From: Nereocystis luetkeana
Taxonomy: Eukaryota; Sar; Phaeophyceae; Laminariales; Laminariaceae
NCBI GenBank assembly: GCA_031213475.1
Contig: JARUPZ010000026.1
Location: 7,254,200 to 7,318,199 of the forward strand
DNA: 64,000 nucleotides
Direction of reading: 5' to 3'
In this document: positions 25,691 to 36,939 of the stretch, one piece after another
Position numbering within the stretch: the first letter of the stretch is position 1
Layout: the number at the start of each line of letters is the position of its first letter
Program-made: the position numbers and the translations under genes
The notes under the pieces: model-generated
The model's database searches: none
The model's input: only the letters and a program-made list of their open reading frames with translations
Told to the model about the DNA's origin: nothing

Positions 25691-25955
25691 TGCGTTCTAC
25701 GATAGATAGCAGTTCATCATCCTAATTTTGCTGCGGTTCCTCACTTGAGGAGCCCCATACCTCTCACCCAAAAACTGACTCCGGCAAACAATCAAGTTGC
25801 ATTCCGATGAAGATTTCCATGGCCTAAGTATATAAATTAATTACGTCCTTTCTCGAAACAAGATTTTGCAACCCGATGTTTTTGGGATAATAAGGAGCCC
25901 CGTCATCCAGAAACCTTTTTGGCGGAAATGTGCTACCTCTATCGTAAAACCGCGT
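25691..25955 (+). mobile_element. Family-3 MITE, copy 3
   Basis: Starts TGCGTTCTACGATAGATAGC and ends CTCTATCGTAAAACCGCGTC; internal CCTCACTTGAGGAGCCCCATA. Confidence 0.85.
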
Positions 25956-26160
25956 CCGATGTGCTGATGGTTCGTCGTCACGGTTGCCCTTTGTGGCGGC
26001 AGGACTCCGACGACAGCAGGACCTACTCGGACTCCACTGCCAGTGTCGGAACCAACGAACCCCTCAGCGACGAAGAGCGGGGCATCGGGAACACCTGCTT
26101 GGCGGACCGAGAGGCACAAGCCGTGCGCCATATCGTCGCCAAGCTCGGAGGGACATCGAC
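25956..26160 (+). CDS. Possible internal exon of an unidentified protein
   Basis: A protein-like frame containing RQDSDDSRTYSDSTASVG, then DEERGIGNTCLADREAQAVR and AKLGGTST, followed by a donor-like ACG/GTGAGG at 26160/26161. The frame is open back into the adjacent MITE, whose end may have replaced the true 5' border. No family recognised. It lies about 0.9 kb upstream of the terminal exon at 27101 on the same strand and could belong to the same gene, with a family-3 MITE in the intron. Confidence 0.3.
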
Positions 26161-26600
26161 GGTGAGGCATTGACCACAAGAACATTTTTTGCTGGGCCGG
26201 AGTAGGCAACGAGGAGTGCCACGCACGCATGCTTCTTGTACACCCTCTTGCCGTTTGTTTGCCGCCCGTCGAGCGTGACCACTCGCATGTATGATTAATA
26301 GCACGATGTCGATGTCGTCAGAGCCGCGGTCGGGGCAAAAGCAGAACGCATCTCGAAAACACCCCTTTTCTGCATCTATCTGTACAACTACGGACGTGTT
26401 TTGCGACAGAGGTGGTACATTGCAGCCGACAACATGTTTCTGACTGGCGAGGCTTACTCAACTGAGTAACCGCTACAAAAACCCAGTATCTTGGAATATC
26501 CTTTTTCTTTCAAAAATGCTCTTCGTTGAATACCTCGTAGGTCATGCGATTCATTTCGGTCATGGGGGGACAAGCCTGCACTCTTTGTAGAGCCGTTGTT

Positions 26601-26858
26601 GGCGTGTTCTACGATAGAGGTAGCACATTTCTGCTATTCTATGCTGTTTCTGAATGACGGGGTTCCTTAACCCAAAAGCATCGGAACGCCAAATCTTGTT
26701 TCGAGAAAATACGTTTTCCGTATGCTCGGGCCATGGGGTTATTCGTCGAGAGATGCAAATTCATTTTTGCTGAAGTCAGTTTTCGGGTGGGGTGTGGAGC
26801 TCCTTGAGTGAGGAGCCCCAGAAATAATAGGGCGAATCTCTATCATAGAACGCCTCTG
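26601..26858 (-). mobile_element. Family-3 MITE, copy 4
   Basis: Starts GGCGTGTTCTACGATAGAGG and ends CTCTATCATAGAACGCCTC; inverted relative to copy 3. Confidence 0.85.
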
Positions 26859-27100
26859 TTGCGCGATTATTGACAGAAATTCTCTAGCAACGAGAAGCTC
26901 CAGAAAACCTGTAGCTGCACCCCTATCGGGCTTTTCTTTTCATCTCTCATAACCGGCGAGTCTCACTGCATGATTGGTAAAACCAACGGGTGCTAAAACA
27001 AACGCCCCCCCCCCCCCCCCCCCCCTTGTACCCGCTATCCCTTTTTTCGCTGCAATCGCGCAAACTCCGTGCTGTCTCGCCTCGGTCGTTCTTGCTGTAG

Positions 27101-27382
27101 GCCCTCGCCAAGTATGCCTCTTGCGCGAGTGCGGGCTGGCTCAAGAAGGTGCTCGGGCCGGCCGTTCGTGATCTAGAGGAGAGAAGCAAGAGCTACCGAG
27201 CCCTGGGTGTCGACGCTCGCCTCCGCTTTAGACGAGAAGAAAACATCCCTTCGTTGCTAAGGTTTGTGAAGCTACACACGCACTCTTGTCACGCCGCAAA
27301 CTACAGTAGTAGCAAACACAAAAGAGTGCAAGAAATTGCGTACGGGTTCATGTCCAGGCGCGAGAGAGTAGACGCGAGATAG
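27101..27382 (+). CDS. Probable terminal exon of an unidentified protein
   Basis: A clear 3' splice site (TCGTTCTTGCTGTAG ending at 27100, with pyrimidine-rich sequence before it) opens a frame of 93 codons plus TAG at 27380-27382. It reads ALAKYASCASAGWLKKVLGP, then AVRDLEERSKSYRALGVDAR, and ends with a basic GFMSRRERVDAR. The helical, charged composition and GC-rich third positions look like real coding sequence. I do not recognise the family. The preceding exon may be the one near 25956-26160 but the phases were not checked by comparison. Confidence 0.5.
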   Translation, partial: ALAKYASCASAGWLKKVLGPAVRDLEERSKSYRALGVDARLRFRREENIPSLLRFVKLHTHSCHAANYSSSKHKRVQEIAYGFMSRRERVDAR

Positions 27383-27829
27383 CGACGAGCTTTACGCGTT
27401 GTGGCTACGAGGTAGTGGACCACCCGCGTCAGATACCGGCATGGTGTACGTGGTTGTACCCGGGGCCTGTTGCTAGCTCCACCACCAACCCCACCTTTCT
27501 TTACGGATATAAACATTTTTAGGCGACCTCCACTAGTCATGCGGAATCACCATTTATTTCACATCAAAAACACAGCGTACTGGATACCAAGTACATGTAA
27601 TGTAGATGTTGAGCTTGGGCGTACCAGTGTTCGCTCTAAACGCGCCTCGACTATCCCCCCCCCCCCATACTATATACCTGGCATATATGTATAGGTTGGG
27701 TTGGGGTGGGTTGGCCATGACACTGTGAAACACGCCTCTCACCGCGTGAGCTAGCCAGCCAGGGTACCCGTTAGATATTTGTTTATATATTTGTTTTTGG
27801 CGGTCACCACGGCTGGCGGTCGAGTTAGG
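27383..27829. other. No recognised gene
   Basis: Possible 3' flank of the 27101-27382 exon. Carries TACCTGGCATATA (about 27675) and a C-rich run at 27655-27666. Confidence 0.4.
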
Positions 27830-28195
27830 TCATTTCTCTTTGGGGAAAATCTTAACCCCGCACAAGGGGGGTGATCGTATCACGTAGTGTGCATATGGCG
27901 AGGTACCCACGAGGCAGGTACATAGTAGACCCATTGCTGCCTCTGGAAGTGGCCACACCAGAAAATAAGTCAATTCATTTGACGCTGTCCTCCACATGCA
28001 AGAAAACCCGCCGAAAACGTGGTCCTTTGTAGGATGTAGCTTACCCTTCATGCGATTCGCCCAACACCGCGCACGGCGGTTCGCGCTTGGTGCAAGAAAT
28101 GTCTGCCTGGTCGGTGAAAATCCGACGTGCTCCGTCCCGAGGGCCTATGATCATACGACCAAGGCCATGCATAACAACGAGTGCACCCCCCCCCT
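27830..28195 (+). repeat. Dispersed repeat family 4
   Basis: Shares blocks with 33667-34045 and, in part, 779-985: TCACGTAGTGT, CATTGCTGYCTCTGGAAGT, GTGGCCACACC, CGCGCTTGGTGC and TGCCTGGTC. About 360 bp, same orientation in each copy. Ends unclear; class unknown. Confidence 0.7.
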
Positions 28196-28445
28196 TCCCT
28201 CCCCTCACCTGTTCTCTCCAATTTTTCCACGTACGTGCGCCTGCGCTACAACAAAACATACAGGATTGCTCAGGTCGGTCCGAAGTCTCCCGCCCTTGTC
28301 TCGCGTGCACTACCGGCGAGAGTCCGTCGACGGGCTTTCTTGAACACAGCCTCCGCAATGAGGGGAAACACAGAGGACGCCTTTCTCTGCGCTCTGGGAA
28401 GCTGCGACAGCTGCTGCGCCCGCGGGCCTTTAGCAATACGAGCAG

Positions 28446-28907
28446 ATGCAGAAGATTCCGTTTTTTTTGCGCTGGGCAGCCGCAGCAGCTGCGCTCGCGG
28501 GGCCGGTGACGCCGTCGGCCATTTCCGTAACGACTCCGCCTCCGATTTCGCGGAGCGATGGCTTGAGCACGGAAACAACCCTTGCCGAATGCCCCGTCGC
28601 GGTGACAGTGATGTCTCCAACACCACCATGACCACAACAACAACCACGACTACCACGACTACCATAACCACTACCACAACCACCAACAACAGCAACAACG
28701 ACACGCGTTCATACACCAGCAGAAACGGTGTCAGCAGTATTCCAGGACACGGGTCTGGTCGACATCTCCCGAACGAAGGTGGCGAGCGAGATCACGCCGG
28801 CAGGGTGGCGCACTTCAGCGAGAAACCATGCCTACCTTCATGTGCACCAGAACATGATGCCGCACGACAGGCTCGTGCAGTCACCCACACAGAGAGGAGA
28901 AGCGAAG
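28446..28907 (+). pseudogene. Signal-peptide-like ORF with in-frame stops or an unrecognised intron
   Basis: ATG 28446 begins MQKIPFFLRWAAAAAALAGP, which looks like a secretory signal peptide. The frame continues through STETTLAECPVAVTVMSPTP to a TGA near 28628. A TAA follows inside an ACC-rich simple repeat. The same frame then reopens as a protein-like segment (TGLVDISRTKVASEITPAGW, then AYLHVHQNMMPHDRLVQS) and ends at a good donor, AAG/GTAAGG at 28907/28908. Either a short intron spans the repeat (donor-like GCG/GTGACA near 28600, acceptor-like CAG near 28724) or the gene is damaged. The 266-codon frame at 28181-28981 overlaps but reads less like protein. No family recognised. Confidence 0.35.
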
Positions 28908-29078
28908 GTAAGGAGGGGGGAGGGGGGGGGGGGGGGGGGGAGGGGGAAGCCGTAGTCGGTTCTTGCATCGCCGAACGGTAGGGGAGGGGGTACTTTAGGA
29001 CCCAAGGTTTTCTGGCTGACGGGACTCCTCACCTGAAGGGCTGCCCAACATCTGTTTGATCCCTTTTGTATGCAGTAG

Positions 29079-29190
29079 TATTACGGGGGGAACATATTAA
29101 ATAGAACCTACGGTACGCACAAAAACCTATATATTGTCGCTATTTTTGCTAACAATATTTGGTCCTATTTACTGTGGTCCCCCGTAATAG
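29079..29190. mobile_element. Family-1 MITE, copy F
   Basis: Starts TATTACGGGGGGAACATATT and ends GTGGTCCCCCGTAATAG. Confidence 0.85.
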
Positions 29191-29191
29191 T

Positions 29192-29347
29192 GCCGGTCCC
29201 TCCTATAGTGCCGGAAAATATGTGCCACCTAACTATACCGGCACTATAGCGGCGCAACCGGCACCGACTACTCCGCACACTGACACAAAACTGAATCCCG
29301 TCTGTGCCCAGCGATTTTCACCGGCACCATAGTGGGCATCCGGCACA
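29192..29347. repeat. Cluster of GTGCCGG / CCGGCAC motifs
   Basis: Six copies of GTGCCGG or its complement in about 155 bp, several extended as CCGGCACTATA or TATAGTGCCGG, in both orientations. It may be the remnant of another foldback element. Confidence 0.5.
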
Positions 29348-29379
29348 ACTCAGCAGCGATCCCTACTGCATGTACTATG

Positions 29380-29633
29380 GAGGCGTTCTACGATAGAGGT
29401 TCATAATAATTTTTCTGGAGCTCCTCACTTGAGGAGCTCCATACCTCATCCGAAAACTGATTTCAGCAAAAATGAAATTGCATTCCGATGCAGAACCTCA
29501 TGGCCTAAGTATACAATTTACGTCATTTATTTCTCGAAGAACGATCTGCAATACGATGGTTTTGGGATGCGGAGCCCCGTCATTCAGAAACCTTTTTTGG
29601 CGGAAATGTGCTAGCTCTATCGTAGAACGCGTC
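29380..29633 (+). mobile_element. Family-3 MITE, copy 5
   Basis: Starts GAGGCGTTCTACGATAGAGG and ends CTCTATCGTAGAACGCGTC. A further degenerate copy in the opposite orientation follows at about 29665-29825. Confidence 0.9.
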
Positions 29634-29829
29634 ACTGTATTAAGAGTGCGTTGCTCGTATGCCTACAGCACGTGATGCGTCCTTGGGGTTGCTCGTCGAG
29701 TAGCGCGCACACGCTCTTTGAAAAGTCAGGGTTCAGGCAAGATGGATGCAAAGCTCTCCTCACCAAGTGAAGTACCCCAAAAAAAAGCTAGGCGTATTTC
29801 CTTACCGTAGGTGCCCCCTCGTTCAATGC

Positions 29830-29962
29830 GAATCCGGTAGCTATGATCTACAGACAATTTACGAGTCGCAATTTCGTTATCGGAGCAGACAGGTACGGGC
29901 ACCGTCAACCATAGCGTCGCTCGAGTTCAACGCATTGGGAGAAGGGCCAGTGCCGACGATAT
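29830..29962 (+). CDS. Possible short terminal exon, unidentified
   Basis: A plus-strand frame containing SGSYDLQTIYESQFRYRSRQ and ASLEFNALGEGPVPTI ends at TGA near 29962. No clear domain. It could end the gene that begins at 28446, but MITEs lie between and no join could be verified. Confidence 0.2.
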
Positions 29963-30001
29963 GATACTAACTCTCTCTGCGCTTCCTTTTTCTTGCGGAT
30001 C

Positions 30002-30220
30002 TTACCCAGGTGACGATGCGGATAACACGCGGGCGGCCGGACGGTATACCGACGGACCGGACCTGTCCTCGGGAAGTAGTTGGAAAGGTACCGCGGGGGC
30101 ACTAGCCGCGTTTCCCGCGTCCTCATCGCTGTCGTTCAGTTCAGCGGTGGAGACAACGGCGGCGATGGATGTTGACCTGCTCTCACCGACGACAGAAACA
30201 GAAACAGGAGCAGCAGTAGT

Positions 30221-30255
<35 letters not shown>

Positions 30256-30979
30256 CAACAGAAGCAGCAGCTTCAACAGCAGCAGCAGCAGCAGCCGAGC
30301 TCGAACCCGCGAAACGTCCCTTGATCGCGTCTTTGCCTCTACGAATAACGTTCCCGGTAAGGCTCGCGACAACCCCCCCCGATAACGTGCGTGCCACTGA
30401 CAAGCTGTCCAGTAGCACCCGCTCTAAGTCCCGTTCGGGTCCAACGGTACTGCCGGATGGTTCACCGGTGTCACCAAGAATACCTCCGAGAAGGGTTTCC
30501 CTGAGGCTACGGGCGGCGGTGGCCCCGCTGGTGCTAGACGCCAAGCCGGAGACAACCCCAGAGGCTGCTGAGTCGGTAGAGGGCGATCGACGAGAAGAAC
30601 GACTCGAAAACGGTGCCGAAGGGCCTTCGCCGCATTTTTCAGAAACTGTCGGGCGACCGGAAGCTGGGGAGAAGCGTCTGTTTTTTTGTGCCAAAAGCGG
30701 CGACGAACGGAAACCCTGCGATTCTGCTGGAGATGAAGCCGGGGATGACGGCCTGTCTGTTGGCACCGGCAGAAACGACAGCCGAGGCGGGGGGCAAGGG
30801 TCGAGTAGCGACATCGTTTTAGGGGGCAGAGACAGAAAAAGAGGAGTAGTAGAAGGGAAACGAGTCTCCGGCGCAGCCGACGGCGGGGGGGGCGACGACG
30901 GAGAAAACGAAGGAAGTGGAGCGTCTGGCCGTGTGTTGTACGAGCGCGTCACGAGAATGGGCGGCGTCGCCCGCCCCAT
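30002..30979 (-). CDS. Low-complexity ORF, minus strand, overlapping an equally long plus-strand ORF
   Basis: 325 codons from ATG 30979. It contains a Ser/Pro-rich N-terminal half, then an ordered-looking stretch (ARSLRETLLGGILGDTGEPS and ERDLERVLLDSLSVARTLSG), Ala runs, and a tail ending at TAA. The stop overlaps GGGTAAG, a good 5' splice site, so the protein may continue in another exon. On the plus strand, 29961-31040 is open for 359 codons and also looks disordered and Ala-rich. GC-rich third positions do not separate the two. I favour the minus strand because of the helical charged segment and the donor site, with low certainty. Function unknown. Confidence 0.35.
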
Positions 30980-31392
30980 AATCAGCCCACTGCTGCCAAA
31001 TCGAAGGCAGTATCCTCTCGTTGGGCATGCCGCATGGTAACTTTTGTGCTGGACAGAAGCATAATACTCGTAGCCAGATACCAGGTACGGTCAATGTACA
31101 TACAATACGGGGAATACGCGGTTTTCCGCCGCCCATCGTGGGTTCTCACATCAATCACTATTATTCCCTCCCGTCCCGTCGCATGAAACGATTAGAAAAC
31201 AAGACCCCAGTCGAGTGCGTTCTTGGTGTTGCTGTTGTTGCAAACATGAATAATCCGTCGTCCCACAGTGCTCAGAGTGGGCGTAAAGCGTTCGTCGTCG
31301 TTCGCGGCCGTGGGTGTAGCCCGTGAACGGTTTCGGCGAACGGAGGGAAGGTGCACACATCGGTGGGCAAGAACACGATAGAAGAGTAAGGA

Positions 31393-31541
31393 TTGGAGTT
31401 GCTAGAGTCTGGCCAACGGCGTATTGTTCTCCGGTATGGTAGAGGCATGGGGTCCAAATGGCCGCCTTGGAGTTGCTAGAGTCTGGCCAACGGCGTATTT
31501 GTTCTCCGGTATGGTAGAGGCATGGGGTCCAAATGGCCGCC
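31393..31541 (+). repeat. Tandem duplication, about 75 bp x 2
   Basis: Units 31393-31466 and 31467-31541, identical except for one T in a homopolymer. Each begins TTGGAGTTGCTAGAGTCTGG. An open frame (LFSGMVEAWGPNGR) runs through to TAG near 31675 and could be coding, but is not recognised. Confidence 0.9.
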
Positions 31542-33666
31542 CACGTTTTTTTGTCGTTTTTTCGGGCATGGCTCGTTTCGCTGTTGTTGGTGTTGACGGG
31601 AGTGCTTTGGTGATTGCGGCCCCTTTTCTTGAAGGTATTGTTTTCACCGGCCCACGTGTTCTGAGCGTAAACTAGTGAGCTGATTGGGCATGTTTTTATT
31701 GCGCGCCGACTTGTTCAGTCACCATGCCTGCAAACTGGTAGGCTGCTCGGGCGTGCTCACGTATCCGCTACAGTAGTAGTAGTAGTGTGTGGTTTGGCAT
31801 GTTGTTGTGGGTAAACATACAAAGGGGAATACCAAACAATGGTACACCTGTTCCGTCCGGAGTCTAAACACAGGTACTTGTACAGGCTGGAATGGAGCCG
31901 AACCGCACCCCACGAGCCATCATGAGTTTGATTGGCCTAAGCACGCATCGCACGTACCCGCCTCTGACGGACAATGTCGCGATGACCCACACGTACACTT
32001 AACTTGCCGGCGGCTCATTAGTCACCTCGACGTATCCAGGTTCACTTTGGAGGGCTCAGGTCTGGACGGGATCATGTCTTGTTTGGTCAGGGCGCCAAGC
32101 AGGAGCGCAGGGTGCTTTCGGAGCTTAGGTCTGGTGGCAAGCTCGTGTTTTTTTACTTGCTTGGTTTCAGTGCACCCTACAAGAGTAGGACAGTGATCGT
32201 GTTTGCCGGTATGCAGTACATACATTTGCATGGGTTTCACGTACTTGTACATACACACGCGCTACCCCAGGTGTGCATAGCGGTTGCGCGGAGTGAAATG
32301 ACAGTGCGAAAGGTGAAAGCGCTCGGAAGAATATCACAAAAAAATACAGATAAAGCCGCCGCCGCAGCAGCAGCAGCGAGACACAGAGCACGCCGCTGTA
32401 TACTGGTAGTCTAGACAGGCGGTTAAGCACCACAATGAAACAAAAAAACAGTCGAAAGCCATCCATAACAGCCTCAACCAGGAGGTGTACCTGTGCCCAT
32501 TGTGCCTCAAAAACAGGTGCGATGAGGTACCGCATCTTATAAGGTACCTGCATCATACATATCCACACCACACTATTTTTGTTTGTCGTTCGGCAGACAC
32601 CACCGTGGTGCCGATGGGTCGCGGCGCAAGGCACGGGCATAGACATTGACGGCAGTCGAACTCGTATGAACTTCGGGCAAGCCCAGTGAATGGAGATATC
32701 AGTCTCGCACGTTTCTGTGTCGATCGGTTTCCACACGGCGGCAAACATCACAATAATCTGCCATCGAAGGCCTCTCCGGGGCGAACCCACATTATGTTAT
32801 GTTTCGGTAGCCGGCACGAGATACTCGTATCATACCAGACGAGGCATTCGTTTGACCGAAACCTCGACCTTTTCAGCGAAGTTGTGCCGTTCGCCACGCC
32901 CGACACGGGCGAGGGGTTAGAGGGAGGGGGGGGGTGGGGCTTGGCGCAAACGATGCATCCATGTCTCAGCCACCCCTGCCAGTTGCCGGACCGCCGAAGC
33001 TGACGTCCCGCGGATTCTCGCCAATGTTTTCTGAGTCATGCTTGTGGTGGGCGATTTGTGTTTAAAAGGGTTCCATAGTTTGCTCGCAACAATGTGGTCA
33101 ACCATTTACTTGAAGAACAGGGGGTCAATTTCCCGTTTTGTGTTTTCTTCTGGTTTCAGATTTTCGTGTATTACGTATACTGTAGTCGCAAAACGCAAGA
33201 GATACTGGTACGTACAATATTCGGAATGCCCCCCCCCCTGTACCACTCTATGTGAAATATGTATTATATACGTTGGGTGGGTGTCGGCTGGCAACGACAC
33301 GGTGAAATGTGCCGCTCAGTACGTCGGTACAGGAGCTATAGACAATCAGGGTACCGTTTTTTTTCGTTTTGGCTTTCGACCATAGCGGGTGATCGAGTTA
33401 GATAATTTATTCGGGCTGGAGAGCGTCTTAAGAGAGTTTTTCCCACTGTTTCCAAAGTTTGGAGATACTTGGAGATATGTATCAATAGGCGGAGGCGTTC
33501 TGTCACTATTCGTGAAATTCTCCAGAAGAAGAAGCAAAAAAAACAAGTTCGTTAAATTTCCAATAGTTGGGGAAAAAAATCAGGAAAATGTGGACGATTT
33601 AAAAATTGCGGGGGCAAAATAAATGTCGAAATCATGGGAAAAAACTCTCCGATAAGAACGACCCTC
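31542..33666. other. No firmly supported gene
   Basis: Frames at 32079-32414 (+; a CAG acceptor-like site near 32270 and an Ala run) and 32686-33003 (+) are partly protein-like. Neither has a recognisable domain. Minus-strand frames look like shadows. Confidence 0.35.
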
Positions 33667-34045
33667 AGATAATTTATTCGGGTTGGAGAGCCTTTACTCC
33701 GCACATTGTGACAAGGGGAATGCTCGCGTCACGTAGTGTTTTGTCAAGTAGTTCAAAAGGTGGTTACACAGCAGTACGCCCACATTGCTGTCTCTGGAAG
33801 TAGTGGCCACACCGGAAATGAAATGAAACCATTGAAGCCGCCATCCATATGCAGGAAAGTCTACCTCACAAGCGGTTCTTCGTAGGGCGGAGCTCATTCT
33901 TCACCCGACTCGCCGAACATCTTGAGGCGCTTCGCGCTTGGTGCGAGCAATGCCTGCTTGGTCCGTGAAAACCCGGCATGCTCTGTCCCGGCATTGTAGG
34001 GATACGAGGGTTCATGGTCATACGAGTACACCCTGTCAAGTTTTG
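33667..34045 (+). repeat. Dispersed repeat family 4, second long copy
   Basis: Matches 27830-28195. Its first bases (AGATAATTTATTCGGG) also occur at about 33400, suggesting a nested or duplicated start. Confidence 0.7.
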
Positions 34046-35779
34046 GGGCGAACAGACTACTCTACTATGTTAGCGATACCCCCGACGCCGTCGAAACGGA
34101 GACATGTTGGACATTGATTGGCGATGTCATGACGGGGATAGTTCTTCGTTACGGCATGACAATTTCGGCTCCAACAAAAGCACAGCGACATTCTGCCATG
34201 CCCGTGTTGATAGTTATGCCAACAGAAAAATACATGGCGTTAAAGTTGATACCTAGAACCACCCTACCGTCATACTTCTGTGCTGTGATAGCATATACGG
34301 CAGGAATCCCTCGGTATTTCTCTAACGCCCTAAAACCGTTCACATCCGGTACAGCTCCGACTGTAGCGTTGCCATCGTACGCGAAGTGTTACGTTACGTT
34401 ACAGGATGTTAAAGTAGAAAGGCAGGAGGCGCGAGTAACGTCCGAATATTGATGTATGATACGGATGAAAACATACGAATGCCATTACGAGTTGTATGTT
34501 GTTGTAGGCGTTACGACTGACATAAACCTGGACGTTAACACAATGTTGGAGTGTTGTGTCTGAAGTTCCTTACATACGTCGATGTAGTGACACTGTGCTC
34601 CGTAAGTTAGCGAATTGGGGAAGGGCCGTCTGTTGTTGTTGCGTCATAGGCTGGTAGCTCACGACTCTGAAAAAACACCCGACTATATTAAAATAGCGTG
34701 TTTTTTTCAACCTGCTGATAGACGCACCAATTACGGCGTAACACAATGTTACCACCGTGCCATAGCGCCGACAAGGTAGAGAAGAACAGTAACGTTCATG
34801 CGTGACAGATTTCTTAAAAGTTCATTTCACACACTTCTGTTGTCGCGTTTCGCGATTGATCCTCCGGTGCTAACTCTCCGTTAGGACGTGACAAAGGCAC
34901 TACTGTGCTACTGTAGGCCCCATAACGTGGACAACCGCTCTCCAAGTGCTGCGCTCTGCGAGACGTGTAGGAGACACCAGACCAAACGCGACCCAACTCG
35001 TGACGTATTGTGAGATCTCCGTGGTGCTTCTCGCAGCTGGCAAACGGACCAAATATCACAGCACTACGTTATGCGGACTATGAACACCCTGGCCTACGGA
35101 TGGCCGGGACTGCGAGCTGTGAAACGGCAGCGTGACAGTGAAAACGGAAACCTCCATGATACTTCCCTGCTTGGGCGACTAAGTGCGCCTGAAGCTAGCA
35201 GCAGGTAGAGATAGTCAGCACGGTACGGTCTACTAGATGGGAAATCCAGCAAACCCGACGAAGTGCGGGTGGGATCACCGACCAGCGAAGGAAAAACCAT
35301 CCACTTTTATACAGCCCCTCCATCGACGGCGGCAGCGTGACCTATTACAACAGTCCATCAGTGTTTCGAAGCTTGTTACAAACTTGATTTCGATGACCTC
35401 GGTCCGAATGTGGTGGACAGTTTTCAAAATAAATGCTGCTATTATGTCTGTCTGTAATTGGATAGCGCGATCCAGTGCCCTTACGCCCCACCTGGCCCCA
35501 TGGGTTGGGAGGCTGGGTGCCACAACCAGCAGAACACCGAGTCCCCACGCCGCGCCCAACCATGGCTGTGGCACAATCCAGGGGCAGTTCTGACCGCCAT
35601 CTAGCCAGCCTAGCTGCTGACTAACAATTTTGCATCAAAATTATGACAGCTGATTGGTCGGCCAAATCTCCCAAGGCCGCTCGCTCTTTCTAGAAGGTTT
35701 GGTGCTGAATAGATCCCTCAAAAGTTCCGTCACACGCGGGGAGGAGAGGGTCCAATATCCGGATAATAAAAGGTCTCAA
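34046..35779. other. No recognised gene
   Basis: Protein-like frames occur on both strands (34114-34452 +, 34149-34343 -, 34814-35059 -). None has a start, splice context or domain I recognise. Confidence 0.35.
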
Positions 35780-36590
35780 CGTCTTTACAACTCCACCAAA
35801 CCGGGACTAAAACGGCGATCCCCCGGGTCGACACTGCCCCGCACGTATGGAACGTATATATACGTATATATGCCCCGCACGTATGGAAAACCAACCTCTA
35901 CAGATAGGCTGATCACTGCTTGTATGAGACTGATGGAACTGGCGGCACACGAGGGCGATACGGTCCCATCCACGGATCAGAGATCATATATGCTTCCGTA
36001 CATATACAACTCCAAACACTCGATGACTAAAATGGACACCCCCTGAGTCGATACCGCCCCACAAGGTGCAGAATCCCCGACACCACTGGCTACTGTTTTA
36101 ATTGGTTGGGGCTCATGGAGCCAGTGCGCGGCGAAATTCTCCCCCCGGCGAAACGTCGAGGTCTCGTCGCACTCACTTGGGGACGATAAGCTCCAATCCT
36201 CGAATCGGAAACACTTCAATACATCTACAACTCCAACGACCCGAGGACGAAACCGAAGACCCCCCGGGTCGATACCGCCCCGTCATGTGTCGAACCCACT
36301 CCCTCGCTGGCTGATTAATGGCTTTCCCGGGGCTTAGGGGGCCAGCGAGCGGCAAGAGTTGCCCGTTGGGACGATACCGATGTTTCGCTGCACTCGGGGA
36401 CGACAAAATCCCATCCACGACTCAGAAACCCTTTCGTACATACACAATTCCAACAAACCGGGGACGAAAACGAACTTCTTTCGGATCGATACCGCCCCGC
36501 ATGGTGTGGAAACCCCAACCCCACTCATTTTCGAAATATTGGTTGGGGCTCATGCCGCCAAGGACGAGAGAACAGTAGATGACTCCCTAT
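35780..36590. repeat. Degenerate tandem array, about 220 bp x 4
   Basis: TCGATACCGCCCCG-type anchors at 35828, 36048, 36269 and 36486, each preceded by CATACAACTCCAA-type sequence and followed by GGTTGGGGCTCATG-type sequence in part. Units are well diverged. Confidence 0.75.
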
Positions 36591-36818
36591 GGTAGGGAAA
36601 TAAGTTCCTCGGAATATTCTCCATCAAAGCGGGAAAACAACACAGGGCCCTGCTTGGCTATCTTGATCCCATCCGGACCAGATCTCACCCGGATGTGATC
36701 CCATTTGGCGCCCTGCTCCCACCCACAAGGTGCAGGAATATATTTAGCACTCCGAAGGAGCCGCCGGGGGCCGTGAGCGCGAAGAGCGAACCGTAAAGCG
36801 GTCAAAACTCGTCGGATG

Positions 36819-36908
36819 AAAAAAGAAGAAAGCGTCGCAACCCGGGAATCGAACCCAGCATCGAAATCATGGTGCTGGACACCATCGACCGCGGAGCTAG
36901 GGTGCCCT
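36819..36908 (-). ncRNA. tRNA-like Pol III unit (tRNA pseudogene or SINE head)
   Basis: On the minus strand: an A-box-like TAGCTCCGCGG (36889-36899), a 17-nt stem-loop ATGGT-GTCCAGC-ACCAT, a good B box GGGTTCGATTCCC (36844-36856) within a pairable T-arm, then TTTTTT (36819-36824) as a Pol III stop. The loop would give anticodon CCA with U before it. However, the D-arm is short and unpaired and the acceptor strands do not pair, so it is not a functional tRNA. Confidence 0.45.
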
Positions 36909-36939
36909 CATCGCGGCGTCTATCCCGGGCGAGGCCACC

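Noticed and set aside
36819-36908. Functional tRNA-Trp(CCA) gene
   Set aside because: The anticodon arm and T-arm can form, but the D-arm is too short and the acceptor ends do not pair.
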